Assembly (NCBI RefSeq): GCF_000831645.3
Contig: NZ_CP012559.1
Location: 62,001 to 126,000 of the forward strand
Reading direction: 5' to 3'
Length of the DNA: 64,000 nt
Origin: Companilactobacillus heilongjiangensis
GTDB taxonomy: Bacteria; Bacillota; Bacilli; Lactobacillales; Lactobacillaceae
The notes under the pieces were generated by a model. The model ran no database searches. It saw only the letters and a list, made by a program, of their open reading frames with translations, and had not been told where the DNA came from. Each line of letters begins with the position of its first letter. The first letter of the stretch is position 1. This document shows positions 36,128-43,891 of the stretch, one piece after another. A program made the position numbers and the translations under genes.

Positions 36128-36128
36128 T

Positions 36129-36218
36129 TCACTTTTTGTCGTTATGAATGTATGTTAGCAAGGCAATCAAAAATATGCCGAAAGTTAACATCAAGCTCAT
36201 AGCGTCAAAAACAGACAA
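36129..36218 (-). CDS. Holin-like type I toxin peptide (29 aa)
   Basis: TTG start at 36218 with a perfect AAGGAGGT 8 nt upstream (36228-36235). The peptide begins MSVFDAMSLMLTFGIFLIAL and continues LTYIHNDKK: one membrane helix with a short charged tail, the pattern of the putative holin-like toxin family (Hol_Tox, PF16935; typical A-L-L-T-Y-I ending). It would depolarise the membrane if its mRNA escaped the antisense RNA. An 83-aa frame on the opposite strand over this locus is a shadow. Confidence 0.78.
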   Translation of the reverse strand: MSVFDAMSLMLTFGIFLIALLTYIHNDKK

Positions 36219-36509
36219 AAAGAGCAACCTCCTTTCCTCGAAATGTAGGAACTCATGTGTAAAAAACCATAAGCATCACTTCTTTCGATATAAGCCACCG
36301 TCATTAACTTACTATCGATTATTATTATCTACCAAATATTTTTTTCTAGATATCAATAAAAGCAGGTTGCTTAAGATTAATATTTTCTCTTATTATTGAG
36401 ATCATGTAAAAAGTCATTGTGGATATAAGCCAGTTCTTAATTCAAATTATTGTACTAGGCAATCCAAAGATGTTAAGATAACTACTTGCTGGAAACAATT
36501 GTAGACACT

Positions 36510-36542
36510 AAAAAACCGATCATGATTTTCATCATAATCGGT
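36510..36542 (-). terminator. Terminator of tRNA-Lys
   Basis: On the - strand AACCGATTATGATG pairs with CATGATCGGTT (mismatched apex), followed by TTTTT. It lies 20 bp after the tRNA 3' end. Confidence 0.8.
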
Positions 36543-36561
36543 TAAGCGATAATCGCATTTA

Positions 36562-36634
36562 TGGGTGGTTGGGGGATCGAACCCCAGACCCACGGATTAA
36601 GAGTCCGTTGCTCTGCCAGCTGAGCTAACCACCC
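36562..36634 (-). tRNA. tRNA-Lys (CTT)
   Basis: 73 nt cloverleaf: acceptor GGGTGGT/ACCACCC, D arm AGCTCAGCTGGCAGAGC, anticodon loop CTCTTAA with anticodon CTT, T arm GGGGTTCGATCCCC, discriminator A. CCA is not encoded. Confidence 0.97.
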
Positions 36635-36889
36635 ATGTATCTGTAGTTGATTGCGTATCTCTCTCAACCAACGAGATATATCATACCATAAGCTCCAAAT
36701 TTATGACAAGCTTTTTTTTGAAAAAAATTCAAAAAATTTAACGTAGCTTTAAGGTGGCTTTATTAAGGTTGAAAGATGAGTGTTTAAAATAACCTATTTT
36801 GTAAGATTTTGGTTGTAATAAATTATCAATAGTACCATTCATTTGAAATAGTAAAAATCTATGTAGTTATTCATACTATAAAAAATAAA

Positions 36890-37072
36890 TTAGTTGGAAG
36901 AGCTGAGAGTATTCATCCGCAGCGAAAGTGGCGTTATTGCTTTAGCAATTACACCACCGGACGTGTTGGAGACTTTCCGGTTTCGGGAAAGGCTTCAACC
37001 GAGGCCCGAGACCGTTCTTTGGCTCGGACCGTGCCACGCAGCAGATGAATACTCTCAGCTCTTGAAACGGAA
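36890..37072 (+). repeat. Palindromic element PE, full copy, upstream of walR
   Basis: Arms AGAGCTGAGAGTATTCATC and GATGAATACTCTCAGCTCT. Hairpin 1 has GCGTTATTGC TTTA GCAATTACACC, hairpin 2 ACTTTCCGG...GGAAAGGCTTC. It sits 85 bp before the walR start, so it lies inside or just above the promoter of an essential operon. Confidence 0.87.
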
Positions 37073-37157
37073 TACGCCAATAAACTCTCAATCTTATGGT
37101 GCTTTTGTTTTAATAACTAATAACTTGTATAATATTCACGTCAAGGAGATAAATTAT

Positions 37158-37859
37158 ATGGCTAAAAAAATTCTAGTAGTAGATGATGAAAAACCAATTT
37201 CCGACATTGTTAAATATAATTTGGAAAATGAAGGCTACGAAGTCATAACTGCTTTTGATGGACAAGAAGCTTTGGATAAAGTTGATGAGGATGATCCAGA
37301 CCTTATTTTGCTTGATCTAATGCTTCCGGTTATTGACGGTCTTGAAGTAGCAAGAACTATCAGAAAAACTAAAGATACTCCAATTATTATGTTAACGGCC
37401 AAGGATACCGAAATTGATAAGGTTATTGGCCTAGAACTTGGGGCAGATGATTATGTCACTAAGCCATTCTCTAATCGGGAATTAGTTGCCCGTGTTAAGG
37501 CACGGTTAAGAACCCAAACACACGCTCGCAGTGAAGATACTAAAACTAGTGAGATTAAAATTGGTGATTTAACTATTCTTCCCGATGCTTATACTGTCAC
37601 AAAAAACGGTAAGGAAATTGAATTAACTCATCGTGAGTTCGAATTGTTACATTATCTAGCTCAACATATTGGACAAGTAATGAAACGTGAACACTTGCTT
37701 CAAACAGTATGGGGCTACGATTATTTTGGTGATGTCAGAACAGTTGACGTTACCGTTAGACGTTTACGTGAAAAGATTGAAAACAATCCAAGTCAACCAG
37801 AATGGTTAATGACAAGACGTGGCGTTGGTTACTATTTAAGAGACCCAGATAGTGAGTAG
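37158..37859 (+). CDS. walR: Essential cell-wall response regulator WalR (YycF)
   Basis: 233 aa from the ATG at 37158 (AAGGAG upstream); the frame is open further back only because it reads through the PE. Receiver domain with phospho-acceptor Asp53 ([13 protein letters not shown]) and C-terminal OmpR/PhoB winged helix ([40 protein letters not shown]). Controls peptidoglycan hydrolase genes with WalK. Unusually, walK starts 2 kb downstream, after a PE and an IS. Confidence 0.96.
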   Translation: MAKKILVVDDEKPISDIVKYNLENEGYEVITAFDGQEALDKVDEDDPDLILLDLMLPVIDGLEVARTIRKTKDTPIIMLTAKDTEIDKVIGLELGADDYVTKPFSNRELVARVKARLRTQTHARSEDTKTSEIKIGDLTILPDAYTVTKNGKEIELTHREFELLHYLAQHIGQVMKREHLLQTVWGYDYFGDVRTVDVTVRRLREKIENNPSQPEWLMTRRGVGYYLRDPDSE

Positions 37860-37860
37860 G

Positions 37861-37962
37861 TAGTTCCGTCTTCATAGCTGAAAGTATTCTTCTGCTGTGA
37901 GGGCAGGTATTGAATTTTGATTTTAGGCTCTGATGGATATCCCTCGTAAATTTCAAATAGAA
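37861..37962 (-). repeat. PE remnant after walR
   Basis: CCGTCTTCATAGCTGAAAG and TATTCTTCTGCTGTGAGG match the left arm of a reverse-orientation PE, starting one base after the walR stop. The remainder is lost. A separate hairpin, AAACTGATTAGC...GCGAGTCAGTTTTTTTT, follows at about 37971-38008 and can terminate walR. Confidence 0.55.
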
Positions 37963-38074
37963 ATTCTAAAAAAACTGATTAGCAGAAAATGCGAGTCAGT
38001 TTTTTTTATTAGTAACTTAAATTTGGAAAGAAAAATAATTAAAATAGAAATAGACGTTGATGAAATAGAATAAA

Positions 38075-38185
38075 TTAGTAGGAAGAGCTGAGAGTATTAA
38101 CCAGCTGTGGGTGTGGCGTTATGGCTTCAGCCATTACACCACCGGGCGTGTTTGGAGACTTACCGGTTTTTGGTAAGGCTTCAAA
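38075..38185 (+). repeat. Palindromic element PE, left half (split by IS110)
   Basis: TTAGTAGGAAGAGCTGAG and TATTAACCAGCTGTGG, then hairpin 1 (GCGTTATGGC TTCA GCCATTACACC) and hairpin 2 (ACTTACCGG...GGTAAGGCTTC). It stops at CTTCAAA, where the IS begins. The right half is at 39745-39821. Confidence 0.9.
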
Positions 38186-38198
38186 ACAACCTAAGATT

Positions 38199-38240
38199 AG
38201 TTCTGAGGGAAGATCAATTTCTTCTCTTAGAACTTTTTTT
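38199..38240 (+). terminator. Insulating terminator at the IS left end
   Basis: AGTTCTGAGGGAAG (38199-38212) pairs with CTTCTCTTAGAACT (38221-38234), 14 pairs including two G-T, followed by seven T. It should stop chromosomal transcription entering the IS. Confidence 0.75.
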
Positions 38241-38410
38241 GTACACTGGAGACAAAGCTAAGATCGTGCATGAACCTCGGGACTTCGAGTCCGTATTAAA
38301 AAATGATCTCCGTTATCTTCATTTCTTTAATCAGGTTTTAGGTTGTGGGACTTCGAGTTCGTGTTTAGGAAATGAGATTCGAAATGTTGATACGGATAGC
38401 TTTAGAAAGG
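38241..38410 (+). ncRNA. Probable IS110 bridge RNA (target- and donor-guide loops)
   Basis: Two modules of the same build occupy the transposase leader. Module 1: basal stem AGATC/GATCT (38261-38265, 38305-38309), apical hairpin GGACTTCGAGTCC, guides flanking it. GAACCTCGG (38272-38280) is the exact complement of the PE target right of the insertion (39748-39756), and TTAAAA (38296-38301) is one base off TTCAAA left of it. Module 2: basal AATC/GATT with ATTTC/GAAAT, apical GGACTTCGAGTTC. TTAGGTTGT (38338-38346) is the exact complement of the IS left end (38186-38194), and TAGGAAA (38366-38372) equals the right end plus core (39741-39747). This is the target loop/donor loop arrangement known for IS110 bridge RNAs. 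Confidence 0.8.
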
Positions 38411-38416
38411 AAAAAT

Positions 38417-39634
38417 ATGTCAGATATAATTGCTTTAGATGTGTCCAAAGGACACAGTTATTGTGTGCATTACAGCGATGGTAACTGCGTGAAAGAATTT
38501 GATTTTGAACATAATAAACTAGGTTTCGCCAAACTAAGCGAAACCGTTAAACGTGCTAATAATCCAACTTTTTATTTTGAGGCTACGGGTATATACTCTC
38601 GCCCCATAGAAAGATTTTGCAGGGATAATAAGATACCCTATGCTTTGTTAAATCCTCTTGAATTACACCTCAAGACAGAGAATTTGCGTCGTGTTAAAAC
38701 CGATAATAAAGATGCGCATAAGATAGCTCTTAGCGCCTATGATAATAGTTATCGGTTGATGGCATTTCAAAATCCTAAATATCTAGATCTTAGAGAATGG
38801 TGTAGATTTTACGAGAGAGTCGAAGACTCTCGTAAATTCAATAAAGTTGAATTACATAACGAGTTACAACAGACGTTTCCAGAAATGGAACAACTGTTTA
38901 CTAATAAGACATCTATTCTATCTTTAAATTTGGTTAGTCTTTTTCCGCATCCTGATTTAGTGTCTGGTATTTCTAGGACAAAATTAAAGAATATTTTGAT
39001 GAGTAAGACCGATAAAAAAATCTCCAGTGATAAAGCACTGGAGTATGCTGAAAAGTTAATAGTCTTTGCTAAGAATAGCTCTCCAGCAGTACGTGTAGAT
39101 AATGTTCAAGTGCAAGAAGTTAAATATTATGCACGTAAATTAAAAGACCTCACTATTGAAAAAAGAAAACTTAGAAAACAAATGATTCAACTCGGAAAAA
39201 CATTACCCGAATTTGAAATTATTGCTTCAATGCCAGGCATTGGTGAATTAACAGCTGCCATGTTACTGGGTGAAATCGGAGATTTCGCCAGATTTGATAC
39301 TTCTAATCAATTGAATGCTTACGTTGGGATTGACCTTATTAGGTACCAATCTGGTCAGTATCTCAGAAAAGATCACATAAATAAACGTGGAAATCCCAAA
39401 GCAAGAGAGATTCTATTCCTCACTGTCAGAAATATGATAAAGCAACAAGCAGCTGCACCTAATCACATCGTGGACTATTACTACAAACTAAAAAGGCAAC
39501 CCGTCCCTAAAAGGGACAAGGTTGCCACAGTGGCTTGCATGAACAAGACACTGAAATGTCTGTTCTCCATGATTAGAAACAAGACTAAATATGCTTATGC
39601 ATATACGGACTCAAGGTCCATAGAGACACTCTAG
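38417..39634 (+). CDS. IS110-family transposase (DEDD recombinase)
   Basis: 405 aa; ATG 38417 with AGAAAGG upstream. N-terminal RuvC-like DEDD domain: Asp8 in IIALDVSKGHSY, Glu55 in TFYFEATGIYS, Asp96/Asp99 in VKTDNKDAHKIA. A coiled central region (about 225-262) precedes the C-terminal Tnp_20 domain: SMPGIGELTAAMLLGEIGDF and the catalytic Ser312 of YQSGQYLRKDHINKRGNPKA. All catalytic residues are present and the frame is intact, so it is probably active with the leader bridge RNA. Confidence 0.95.
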   Translation: MSDIIALDVSKGHSYCVHYSDGNCVKEFDFEHNKLGFAKLSETVKRANNPTFYFEATGIYSRPIERFCRDNKIPYALLNPLELHLKTENLRRVKTDNKDAHKIALSAYDNSYRLMAFQNPKYLDLREWCRFYERVEDSRKFNKVELHNELQQTFPEMEQLFTNKTSILSLNLVSLFPHPDLVSGISRTKLKNILMSKTDKKISSDKALEYAEKLIVFAKNSSPAVRVDNVQVQEVKYYARKLKDLTIEKRKLRKQMIQLGKTLPEFEIIASMPGIGELTAAMLLGEIGDFARFDTSNQLNAYVGIDLIRYQSGQYLRKDHINKRGNPKAREILFLTVRNMIKQQAAAPNHIVDYYYKLKRQPVPKRDKVATVACMNKTLKCLFSMIRNKTKYAYAYTDSRSIETL

Positions 39635-39729
39635 TATCTCTATTCCAAATACTAACTCTTACCTTCATAATTTTAAAGTCATAAGTTATGAAGTACTGTT
39701 TAGAATACTCTCATTTTCCTGATTCTCAC

Positions 39730-39744
39730 TTGACTAATCGTAGG
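39730..39744 (+). promoter_or_regulatory. Outward -35 at IS right end (half of a circle-junction promoter)
   Basis: TTGACT at 39730-39735 points out of the right end. In a circular IS it would lie 18 bp from TAAGAT (38192-38197) of the left end, forming a promoter for the bridge RNA and transposase. In the inserted form it may drive walK instead, but no matching -10 is seen at the right spacing. Confidence 0.55.
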
Positions 39745-39821
39745 AAACCGAGGTTCGAGACCGCTCTTTGGCTCGGACCGGTCCGCATAGCAGGTTAATA
39801 CTCTCAGCTCTGGATACGGCA
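39745..39821 (+). repeat. Palindromic element PE, right half (split by IS110)
   Basis: AAACCGAGGTTCGAGACCGC, CTCGGACCGGTCCGCATAGC, then arm GGTTAATACTCTCAGCTCTG pairing with the left-half arm across the IS. CACATTTAATCTGG follows. Confidence 0.9.
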
Positions 39822-39879
39822 CATTTAATCTGGAAGCTGTATAATATACATAAGTCTGTACAATTTAGGTGGAAATATT

Positions 39880-41775
39880 TTGAAAAATAGATTTGTCTTT
39901 TTACATTCGATTAACTTCAAAATCGGATTGTCTTTTATTTTAATTTTAATCGTCACAATTGAAATCATTGGGGCCTATTTTGTGCGTCAGCTGGAGGATC
40001 AAAATGTTGCTAATTTTGAAACTTCCGTTCAGGTGCCGGCTTATACAATTAATCAAATTTCGGAAAATTTAACGGATAATGATCAACATACCCGTGAAAA
40101 TATCGGAAATGCGATTCAAGATTATTCACGTGTCAGCACCGATATTACCGACGTACAAGTAATTGATCGTAGCGGCATTATCGTGGGTGCCAAGGATTCG
40201 GATGGTGCCAATATTGTCGGAACGCAGACTTTGAAAGATAACATCAAACAAAGTATTCGAACTGATAAAAAAATTACCCAAATTTACTATGAAAAACAAA
40301 ATGGTAGTTCTTACGAGTCAATCGTACCAGTAACTTCACCGGATAATAGTACGGTTGTCGGAGCTATTTATGTTCGTGCCAGCATGGAATCAGTTTATAC
40401 CGGTATCAACAGTATTATTCTGATTTTCCTAACAGCGTCCTTAGTAGCCGGCTTATTGGGTGCCACGATTGCCATTTTCATTTCACGAGCAATTACTCGA
40501 CCTATTGATGAAATGAAGCAGCAGGCGGTCAGAATGGCTGAGGGAGATTATTCCGGACAAGTTCGTGTTTACTCTCCTGATGAGTTGGGACAATTGGCGA
40601 TGGCTGTTAATGATTTGTCGGTTAAAGTCGAAGAGGCCACCGAGAACTCGGAGTCTGAGCGACGAAGGCTGGACAGTGTTTTGACCCAAATGTCAGATGG
40701 TGTTATCGCCACAAATCGTTTGGGAAATATTACTGTTATCAACGAAATGGCTCAAGAATTTTTGGAAAAAGATGAAGATGAAGCTATCGGTCAACCATTA
40801 GTAGAAGTTTTGGGTATCAAGGATCGGACAAGTTTTGATGACTTGCTGGAAAACCCTGACCCAATGGTTATTGAAACGAACGATAACAATGATGATTACG
40901 ATGAAACTGATGATAATTCGTTGATTTTAAACGCTGATTTCTCGTTGATTCAAAGAAATAGTGGCTTTATCAGTGGTATGGTTTGTGTTCTACATGATGT
41001 CACTGAACAACAAAAAATCGATAGCGAACGTCGTCAATTCGTTTCCAATGTTTCGCATGAGTTGAGAACACCTTTGACAAGTATCAGTAGTTATATTGAT
41101 GCTTTGAACAACGGTGCTTGGAAAGATCAGAAGTTGGCACCACAGTTCTTGGGCGTTACAGCTGAAGAAACTGACCGAATGATTCGAATGATTAAGGATC
41201 TCTTGAGTTTGTCACGAATGGATCAAGGTCGTTCGAAACTTGATAAAGAGTTAGTTAACTTCAATGAATTTTTCTCATACATTTTGGATCGTTTTGATAT
41301 GATGTTGAAAAAGGAAAAGGCTGATGCTAAAGAAGATGATACGAAAGTTGTTAAAAACTATCGTATCAAGCGTATTTTCACCAGCAAGGACCTTTGGGTC
41401 GAAATTGATACTGATAAGATGACCCAAGTTATCGATAATATTATGAATAATGCCATCAAGTATTCACCAGATGGGGGTGTCATAACTTGTCGTTTGTTGG
41501 AGACTAATAAACATATTATTATTAGTATTTCCGATGAAGGCCTTGGTATTCCTAGAAAGGATATTAAGAAAGTCTTTGAACGTTTCTATCGTGTTGATAA
41601 AGCACGTTCTAGAAAACAAGGTGGTACCGGACTAGGTCTATCCATTTCGAAAGAAATTGTTGAGCAACATAAGGGTAGAATCTGGGTCAACAGTGCTGAA
41701 GGTAAGGGATCAACATTCTACATTTCCTTGCCATTTGATCCTAACGAGACAGGAGGAGAATGGGATGAAGTTTAG
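39880..41775 (+). CDS. walK: Essential cell-wall sensor histidine kinase WalK (YycG)
   Basis: 631 aa; TTG start at 39880 (AGGTGG upstream). Helix 1 (about 13-33), extracellular PAS-like domain, helix 2 (about 176-202), HAMP, cytoplasmic PAS (about 262-385), HisKA with FVSNVSHELRTPLTSISSYI, and HATPase with IMNNAIKYSPDGG, ISDEGLGIP and GGTGLGLSIS. TATAATATAC at about 39840-39849 may be a private promoter, needed because the IS and PE separate it from walR. Phosphorylates WalR. Confidence 0.96.
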   Translation: MKNRFVFLHSINFKIGLSFILILIVTIEIIGAYFVRQLEDQNVANFETSVQVPAYTINQISENLTDNDQHTRENIGNAIQDYSRVSTDITDVQVIDRSGIIVGAKDSDGANIVGTQTLKDNIKQSIRTDKKITQIYYEKQNGSSYESIVPVTSPDNSTVVGAIYVRASMESVYTGINSIILIFLTASLVAGLLGATIAIFISRAITRPIDEMKQQAVRMAEGDYSGQVRVYSPDELGQLAMAVNDLSVKVEEATENSESERRRLDSVLTQMSDGVIATNRLGNITVINEMAQEFLEKDEDEAIGQPLVEVLGIKDRTSFDDLLENPDPMVIETNDNNDDYDETDDNSLILNADFSLIQRNSGFISGMVCVLHDVTEQQKIDSERRQFVSNVSHELRTPLTSISSYIDALNNGAWKDQKLAPQFLGVTAEETDRMIRMIKDLLSLSRMDQGRSKLDKELVNFNEFFSYILDRFDMMLKKEKADAKEDDTKVVKNYRIKRIFTSKDLWVEIDTDKMTQVIDNIMNNAIKYSPDGGVITCRLLETNKHIIISISDEGLGIPRKDIKKVFERFYRVDKARSRKQGGTGLGLSISKEIVEQHKGRIWVNSAEGKGSTFYISLPFDPNETGGEWDEV

Positions 41776-43078
41776 TCGATTAATTGTCCAGGTATTTTTA
41801 GCCGTGGCAGTGATTACCAGTATTGTCCTATCCTTCTTCATCTGGACTAATACTGCGCGCTATCAACGAGGCAGAAACATTGATGTGACGTCCGCTGAAT
41901 CAAATAAGAATGAAATTCCGATGAACCAAGTTATCAGTCCGACTTCGGTAATTTGGCACGATGAAGATGATCAACATTTGATTTATAACAGTAATGAAAA
42001 CATTTCACTAAGTATCCAAAAAGTTATGCAGGATTGGAAGATTAGCGAACCTAAACAAGTTTCTTCAAAGGATGGAGCTTATTACCAAAAGATTATTCAG
42101 GGTAAGAATATGTTGCAGATGGTCTATCCAACCGCAATTTCCATCAATACTTTTGGTTACTTGTTGAACAATGATAGTTTGAAAAATGATAAGTCTAATC
42201 AATTCAATCGTATTTTGGTTAATTTAAAGGATAAGAAAGACCCTAATATTTATTTGGCTAATGACAATAATTATGCCGTTTATAAAGCCAAGTTGAAGAA
42301 TGCTTCATCGGTACCATTAAAGAAGCTAGTTAAGAAAGCAAATATTAACTTAAAAGTTCGTTTGAATATTATGAAACATGGTGTCTTCACGTTTTACGTT
42401 GATCCTATCAAGTTGAAGACATACTCATATGTCATCAGTGGTAAACAAGACGGCGAATACACGACTGCTTTGTTTGATTCCAATACGAATGGTTTAGTAA
42501 CTTCGGAAGATAATGGCGTATATACATATAATTACGGAGAATCGAAACGTTTAATTTCTGATCACAATACCGATGAGTTAACTTTTGAAGATTATACTGA
42601 TACGTCTGTTCCAAAAACGCAGTTGGCATTTTTGCAACGAGGCTATCAAAAGATTACTAATCTTCAAAATTCTATCTCTAACTTGCGTCTTTACAGTGCT
42701 AATTGGGATGACAAAGATTTGGTTTTCCGCGAATATGTTGAAGGTTTCCCAATCTTTAAAAAGAGCCAGTTTGGTTCGATTCGTATCAAATTTAGTCGTA
42801 AGGGCAGTACCGAGCATTTCTTGAATAAAGTTCTCGAAGTTCCTGTGCCATCTAACCAAGCAGCCACTAAATTGAAGTCAACGAATGCCATCTTTAAAGG
42901 CTTACAACGAGCTGGTTATTCTCCTAACGATGTGGAAGATATTGAAGTTGGTTATCAGTGGGAAGCTGAGGCTGACAATGAGAAAGTTGTCGATTTGAAA
43001 CCTACTTATTATGTTAAAATCGATAGTCATTGGAAGTCATACGATGAGTGGACAAATGAAAGTGCGGAGGAAGATTAA
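41765..43078 (+). CDS. walH: WalK regulatory protein WalH (YycH)
   Basis: 437 aa; ATG 41765 overlaps the walK stop by 11 bp, with AGGAGG at 41751-41756. One N-terminal membrane helix (LIVQVFLAVAVITSIVLSFF), then an extracellular YycH domain. With WalI it adjusts WalK activity at the membrane. Its position in the operon supports the call more than any single motif. Confidence 0.9.
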   Translation: MKFSRLIVQVFLAVAVITSIVLSFFIWTNTARYQRGRNIDVTSAESNKNEIPMNQVISPTSVIWHDEDDQHLIYNSNENISLSIQKVMQDWKISEPKQVSSKDGAYYQKIIQGKNMLQMVYPTAISINTFGYLLNNDSLKNDKSNQFNRILVNLKDKKDPNIYLANDNNYAVYKAKLKNASSVPLKKLVKKANINLKVRLNIMKHGVFTFYVDPIKLKTYSYVISGKQDGEYTTALFDSNTNGLVTSEDNGVYTYNYGESKRLISDHNTDELTFEDYTDTSVPKTQLAFLQRGYQKITNLQNSISNLRLYSANWDDKDLVFREYVEGFPIFKKSQFGSIRIKFSRKGSTEHFLNKVLEVPVPSNQAATKLKSTNAIFKGLQRAGYSPNDVEDIEVGYQWEAEADNEKVVDLKPTYYVKIDSHWKSYDEWTNESAEED

Positions 43079-43891
43079 ATGGATTTTAGAAGAATTGAAG
43101 TTATATTCCTAATAGTTTTTTTCTCACTAGATATCTTTTTGTTCTTGTCATTCCGCAACAGTCAGCAACTGGTCAGCAGTACTAGTACCAACACTTCGAC
43201 CGTGACCGAAATGCGTAAACGTAATATCAGTTTTGGCAGTTTGGATACCAAGAGTGGCAATGCCTATTATTTAGGATCGCAGCCAGATGAATCATTGGCT
43301 CAAAATCTCCAAAAATTACGTGACCAAAAGATTAACTATGAAGATGTTAATCACATGGTTTCAAGTACTTTGGATGATCCTATTGCCGTGACAGATGCCA
43401 ATAGAAAAACAGTTATGAACAATTTTGTTAAAAAAGAAAGCAATATTTTGTTTGGGAAGCATTATAAATATGCACCCCAACTTTCAACTAATTCCCAAAT
43501 GGTTTACATTGAAACTGGTTCGTTAGGTGACGTTTATGATAAAACAGCTCAGCTAATCTTTTCTATTTCCGATGACGAAGTGGTAGGTTATACTCAGACT
43601 TATGTCAAGAAGTTGATTGTCTTGCATGAAAAGCAACCAATCAAGAGTGAGAAAGATGTCATTACTAATTTGTATGCCAATTCGGAAATCCCTAACAATT
43701 CTAAAATTTCATACGCTAACTTAGCCTATACGAAATTGTTGGAAGCCAAGGATAGTACCATTTATATTCCGGTTTGGTTCGTAACGATTAAGAATAAAGA
43801 TAGTAAAGTTTCAGCAACAAAGAAAGTTAATGCCTTTACAGGCAATATTATAAAGAGTTCAACAAACGGAGATAATTACAGTGCCCAATGA
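43079..43891 (+). CDS. walI: WalK regulatory protein WalI (YycI)
   Basis: 270 aa. N-terminal membrane helix (IEVIFLIVFFSLDIFLFLSF) and an extracellular YycI domain; starts 0 bp after walH and overlaps walJ by 11 bp. Partner of WalH in controlling WalK. Confidence 0.9.
   Translation: MDFRRIEVIFLIVFFSLDIFLFLSFRNSQQLVSSTSTNTSTVTEMRKRNISFGSLDTKSGNAYYLGSQPDESLAQNLQKLRDQKINYEDVNHMVSSTLDDPIAVTDANRKTVMNNFVKKESNILFGKHYKYAPQLSTNSQMVYIETGSLGDVYDKTAQLIFSISDDEVVGYTQTYVKKLIVLHEKQPIKSEKDVITNLYANSEIPNNSKISYANLAYTKLLEAKDSTIYIPVWFVTIKNKDSKVSATKKVNAFTGNIIKSSTNGDNYSAQ

Larger units (their letters stand above)
35943..36128 (+). ncRNA. Probable antisense antitoxin RNA of a type I module
   Basis: TGTTATAAT (extended -10, about 35929-35937) would start a + strand RNA near 35944 that ends at the terminator 36085-36127. 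Its 3' part runs antisense to the 3' part of the holin-like toxin mRNA, whose own terminator on the other strand is at 35993-36020. Overlapping convergent 3' ends are the layout of TxpA/RatA-type modules. The RNA itself is inferred. Confidence 0.55.
38186..39744 (+). mobile_element. IS110-family insertion sequence, about 1.56 kb, inside a PE
   Basis: Removal of 38186-39744 plus one copy of the shared AAA restores ...GGCTTCAAACCGAGGTTCGAG..., identical to the core of other PEs, so the boundaries are known to within the 3-nt overlap. There are no inverted-repeat ends, as usual for IS110 elements. Contents: a terminator-like hairpin, a structured leader (bridge RNA), the transposase and an AT-rich right end. 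It separates walR from walK. Confidence 0.9.

Noticed and set aside
36148-36399. 83-codon + strand frame opposite the holin-like toxin
   Set aside because: No ribosome site and biased, Lys/Ser/His-rich composition; the - strand peptide has a perfect site and matches a known family.
36894-37157. N-terminal extension of WalR by 88 codons
   Set aside because: The frame runs through the PE; the ATG at 37158 has the ribosome site and the standard WalR N terminus.
38186-39744. IS110 transposase gene as a group II intron or tyrosine recombinase
   Set aside because: DEDD residues and the YQSGQ catalytic serine define the IS110 family; no reverse transcriptase or R-H-R-Y motif.
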